Assembly (NCBI GenBank): GCA_025937115.1
Contig: JAICSB010000215.1
Span: forward strand, 1-6,023
Source of the DNA: Pseudonocardiaceae bacterium
GTDB lineage: Bacteria; Actinomycetota; Actinomycetes; Mycobacteriales; Pseudonocardiaceae
Length of the DNA: 6,023 nucleotides
Reading direction: 5' to 3'
The notes under the pieces were generated by a model that saw nothing but the letters and a program-made list of their open reading frames with translations, did no database searches and had not been told where the DNA came from. The position numbers and the translations under genes were made by a program. Within the stretch, counting starts at the first letter, position 1. Each line of letters opens with the position of its first letter. This document shows positions 4,434 through 6,023 of this stretch, piece by piece.

Positions 4434-6023
4434 ATCTCTTATTAGCGGGCTTGGTCGAGCCGTCGGTGGACAGGGCGGCGACGAAGGCTTCTTGCGGGAC
4501 CTCGACTCGCCCGATCGTCTTCATCCGCTTCTTGCCCTCCTTCTGCTTCTCCAGCAGCTTGCGCTTGCGGGTGATGTCTCCGCCGTAGCACTTGGCCAGC
4601 ACGTCCTTGCGGATGGCGCGGATAGTCTCCCGGGCGATGATCCGGGAACCGATCGCTGCCTGGATCGGCACCTCGAACTGCTGGCGCGGGATGAGCTCGC
4701 GCAGCTTCGTCGCCATCGAGGTGCCGTATCCGTAAGCGGCGTCCCGGTGCACGATCGCGGAGAACGCGTCCACCGGCTCGCCCTGCAACAGGATGTCCAC
4801 CTTCACCAGGTCGGAGGCCTGCTCGCCGGCCTCCTCATAATCCATCGAGGCATAGCCGCGGGTGCGCGACTTCAACGCGTCGAAGAAGTCGAACATGATT
4901 TCAGCCATCGGCAGGGTGTAACGCATCTCCACCCGTGACTCTGACAGGTAGTCCATTCCTAACAGCGTGCCGCGCCGGCCCTGGCAGAGCTCCATGATCG
5001 TACCGACGAACTCCGAGGGTGCGATGACGGTGCAGCGGACCACCGGCTCGTACACCTCGGCCACCCTGCCGTCGGGCCAGTCGGCGGGGTTGGTGACGGT
5101 CTGCTCGGTGGTGTCGTCGCGGATTACCCGGTAAACCACGTTGGGCGCGGTGGAGATGAGGTCGAGGTTGAACTCGCGCTCCAGCCGATCCCGGGCGATC
5201 TCCAGGTGCAGCAGGCCGAGAAACCCGCAGCGGAAACCGAATCCTAGGGCGGCGGAGCTCTCCGGCTCATAGGTCAGCGCGGCATCGTTGAGCCGCAGCT
5301 TGTCTAATGCATCGCGCAGCTCCGGATAGTCCGAGCCGTCCATCGGGTACAGCCCGGCAAACACCATCGGCTTGGGGGTCCGGTAGCCGGGCAGTGCCTC
5401 GGTGGCACCCTTGCGTTCGCTGGTGACAGTGTCCCCGACCCGGGACTGCCGGACGTCCTTCACCCCGGTCATGAGGTAGCCGACCTCGCCGACGCCCAAG
5501 CCGTCGCACGGCTTCTGATCGGGCGAGATGATGCCGACTTCGAGCAGCTCGTGAGTGGTGTTGGTGGCCATCATCCGGATGCGGTCCCGCGGGGTGATCC
5601 GCCCATCCATCACCCGGATGTAGGTGACCACACCGCGGTAGGAGTCGTAGACCGAGTCGAAGATCATCGCCCGGGTGGGCGCTTGATCGTCACCGACCGG
5701 CGCCGGCACCTGCGCGACGACCACGTCGAGCAACTCACGCACGCCCTGTCCGGTCTTCGCGCTGACCCGTAGCACATCGTCGGGCTGGCAACCCAGGATG
5801 TGCGCCAGTTCGGCGGCGTAGCGGTCCGGCTCGGCCGCGGGGAGGTCGATCTTGTTGAGCACCGGAATGATCCGCAGATCCTTCTCCAGCGCCAGGTACA
5901 GGTTCGCCAACGTCTGCGCCTCGATGCCCTGCGCGGCGTCCACCAGCAGCACCGCTCCCTCGCATGCTTCCAACGCGCGGGACACCTCGTAGGTGAAGTC
6001 GACGTGGCCGGGAGTGTCGATCA
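4429..6023 (-). CDS. lepA: Elongation factor 4 (LepA), C-terminal 530 residues; N-terminus beyond the window
   Basis: LepA is a ribosome-binding translational GTPase that back-translocates or remodels stalled ribosomes. The visible part begins IDTPGHVDF, the G3 motif, and continues with NKID (G4, visible residues 56-59) and SAKTG (G5, 87-91), then the EF-G-like beta-barrel and alpha/beta domains. It ends with the LepA-specific C-terminal domain containing [20 protein letters not shown] and the short tail [11 protein letters not shown]. The P-loop and roughly the first 100-120 residues are missing only because the window ends; an apparent GTG start at 5985 is an internal valine codon. The frame is intact, with no broken motif. 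The stop lies in the right arm of a long palindrome, and the Uma2 gene follows 119 bp downstream on the same strand. Confidence 0.97.
   Translation of the reverse strand, partial: IDTPGHVDFTYEVSRALEACEGAVLLVDAAQGIEAQTLANLYLALEKDLRIIPVLNKIDLPAAEPDRYAAELAHILGCQPDDVLRVSAKTGQGVRELLDVVVAQVPAPVGDDQAPTRAMIFDSVYDSYRGVVTYIRVMDGRITPRDRIRMMATNTTHELLEVGIISPDQKPCDGLGVGEVGYLMTGVKDVRQSRVGDTVTSERKGATEALPGYRTPKPMVFAGLYPMDGSDYPELRDALDKLRLNDAALTYEPESSAALGFGFRCGFLGLLHLEIARDRLEREFNLDLISTAPNVVYRVIRDDTTEQTVTNPADWPDGRVAEVYEPVVRCTVIAPSEFVGTIMELCQGRRGTLLGMDYLSESRVEMRYTLPMAEIMFDFFDALKSRTRGYASMDYEEAGEQASDLVKVDILLQGEPVDAFSAIVHRDAAYGYGTSMATKLRELIPRQQFEVPIQAAIGSRIIARETIRAIRKDVLAKCYGGDITRKRKLLEKQKEGKKRMKTIGRVEVPQEAFVAALSTDGSTKPANKRS

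Noticed and set aside
4429..5985. GTG at 5985 as the lepA start
   Set aside because: The frame continues upstream to the window edge with the G3 motif DTPGH, so the codon is an internal valine.
1..6023. CRISPR array, tRNA or rRNA genes, insertion sequence
   Set aside because: No spaced direct repeats of suitable length, no cloverleaf or rRNA-like stretches, and no transposase-like reading frame were seen.

Overview
The window looks like the chromosome of an actinobacterium, most likely a mycobacterium (Mycobacterium or Mycolicibacterium). The evidence is a GC-rich sequence, a LepA of actinobacterial type, a near-consensus mycobacterial LexA (SOS) box, and several genes whose ATG lies 7-8 bases after a TANNNT hexamer, as in mycobacterial leaderless transcripts. 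The genus is an inference.

Left part (1-821, minus strand): the window opens inside a DprA/Smf-like gene reading off the left edge. It has its own promoter, a ribosome binding site and a LexA-type operator, so it is probably damage-inducible. In this copy the frame is broken by a third copy of a 7-bp unit (25-45). Upstream of it, on the same strand, is a cupin gene that also carries a frameshift, apparently one missing base near 758. Both are annotated as pseudogenes, with phase variation (for the DprA gene) and sequence error left open.

Middle (822-2730): a 66-bp divergent promoter region drives the cupin gene leftward and a crotonase-family (enoyl-CoA hydratase/isomerase) gene rightward. 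Both starts have the same TACCGT hexamer 7 bases before ATG, with an inverted repeat between them. The crotonase gene converges on a three-gene minus-strand operon: a small membrane protein, an RNase Sa-like guanyl-specific ribonuclease with a membrane signal/anchor, and its barstar-family inhibitor. The junctions are 4-bp ATGA and GTGA overlaps. Two 20-bp palindromes that are reverse complements of each other lie in the convergent gap.

Right part (2731-6023): a medium-chain dehydrogenase/reductase of the quinone oxidoreductase type reads rightward and stops 2 bp from a convergent Uma2-family gene. After a nested 67-bp palindrome comes the C-terminal 530 residues of the elongation factor LepA (EF4), whose N-terminus lies beyond the right edge.

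The most interesting points are the SOS box upstream of a DprA-like gene with a heptanucleotide repeat in its Rossmann core, and the self-contained RNase/barstar/membrane-protein operon. I saw no tRNA, rRNA, CRISPR array, transposase or integrase.
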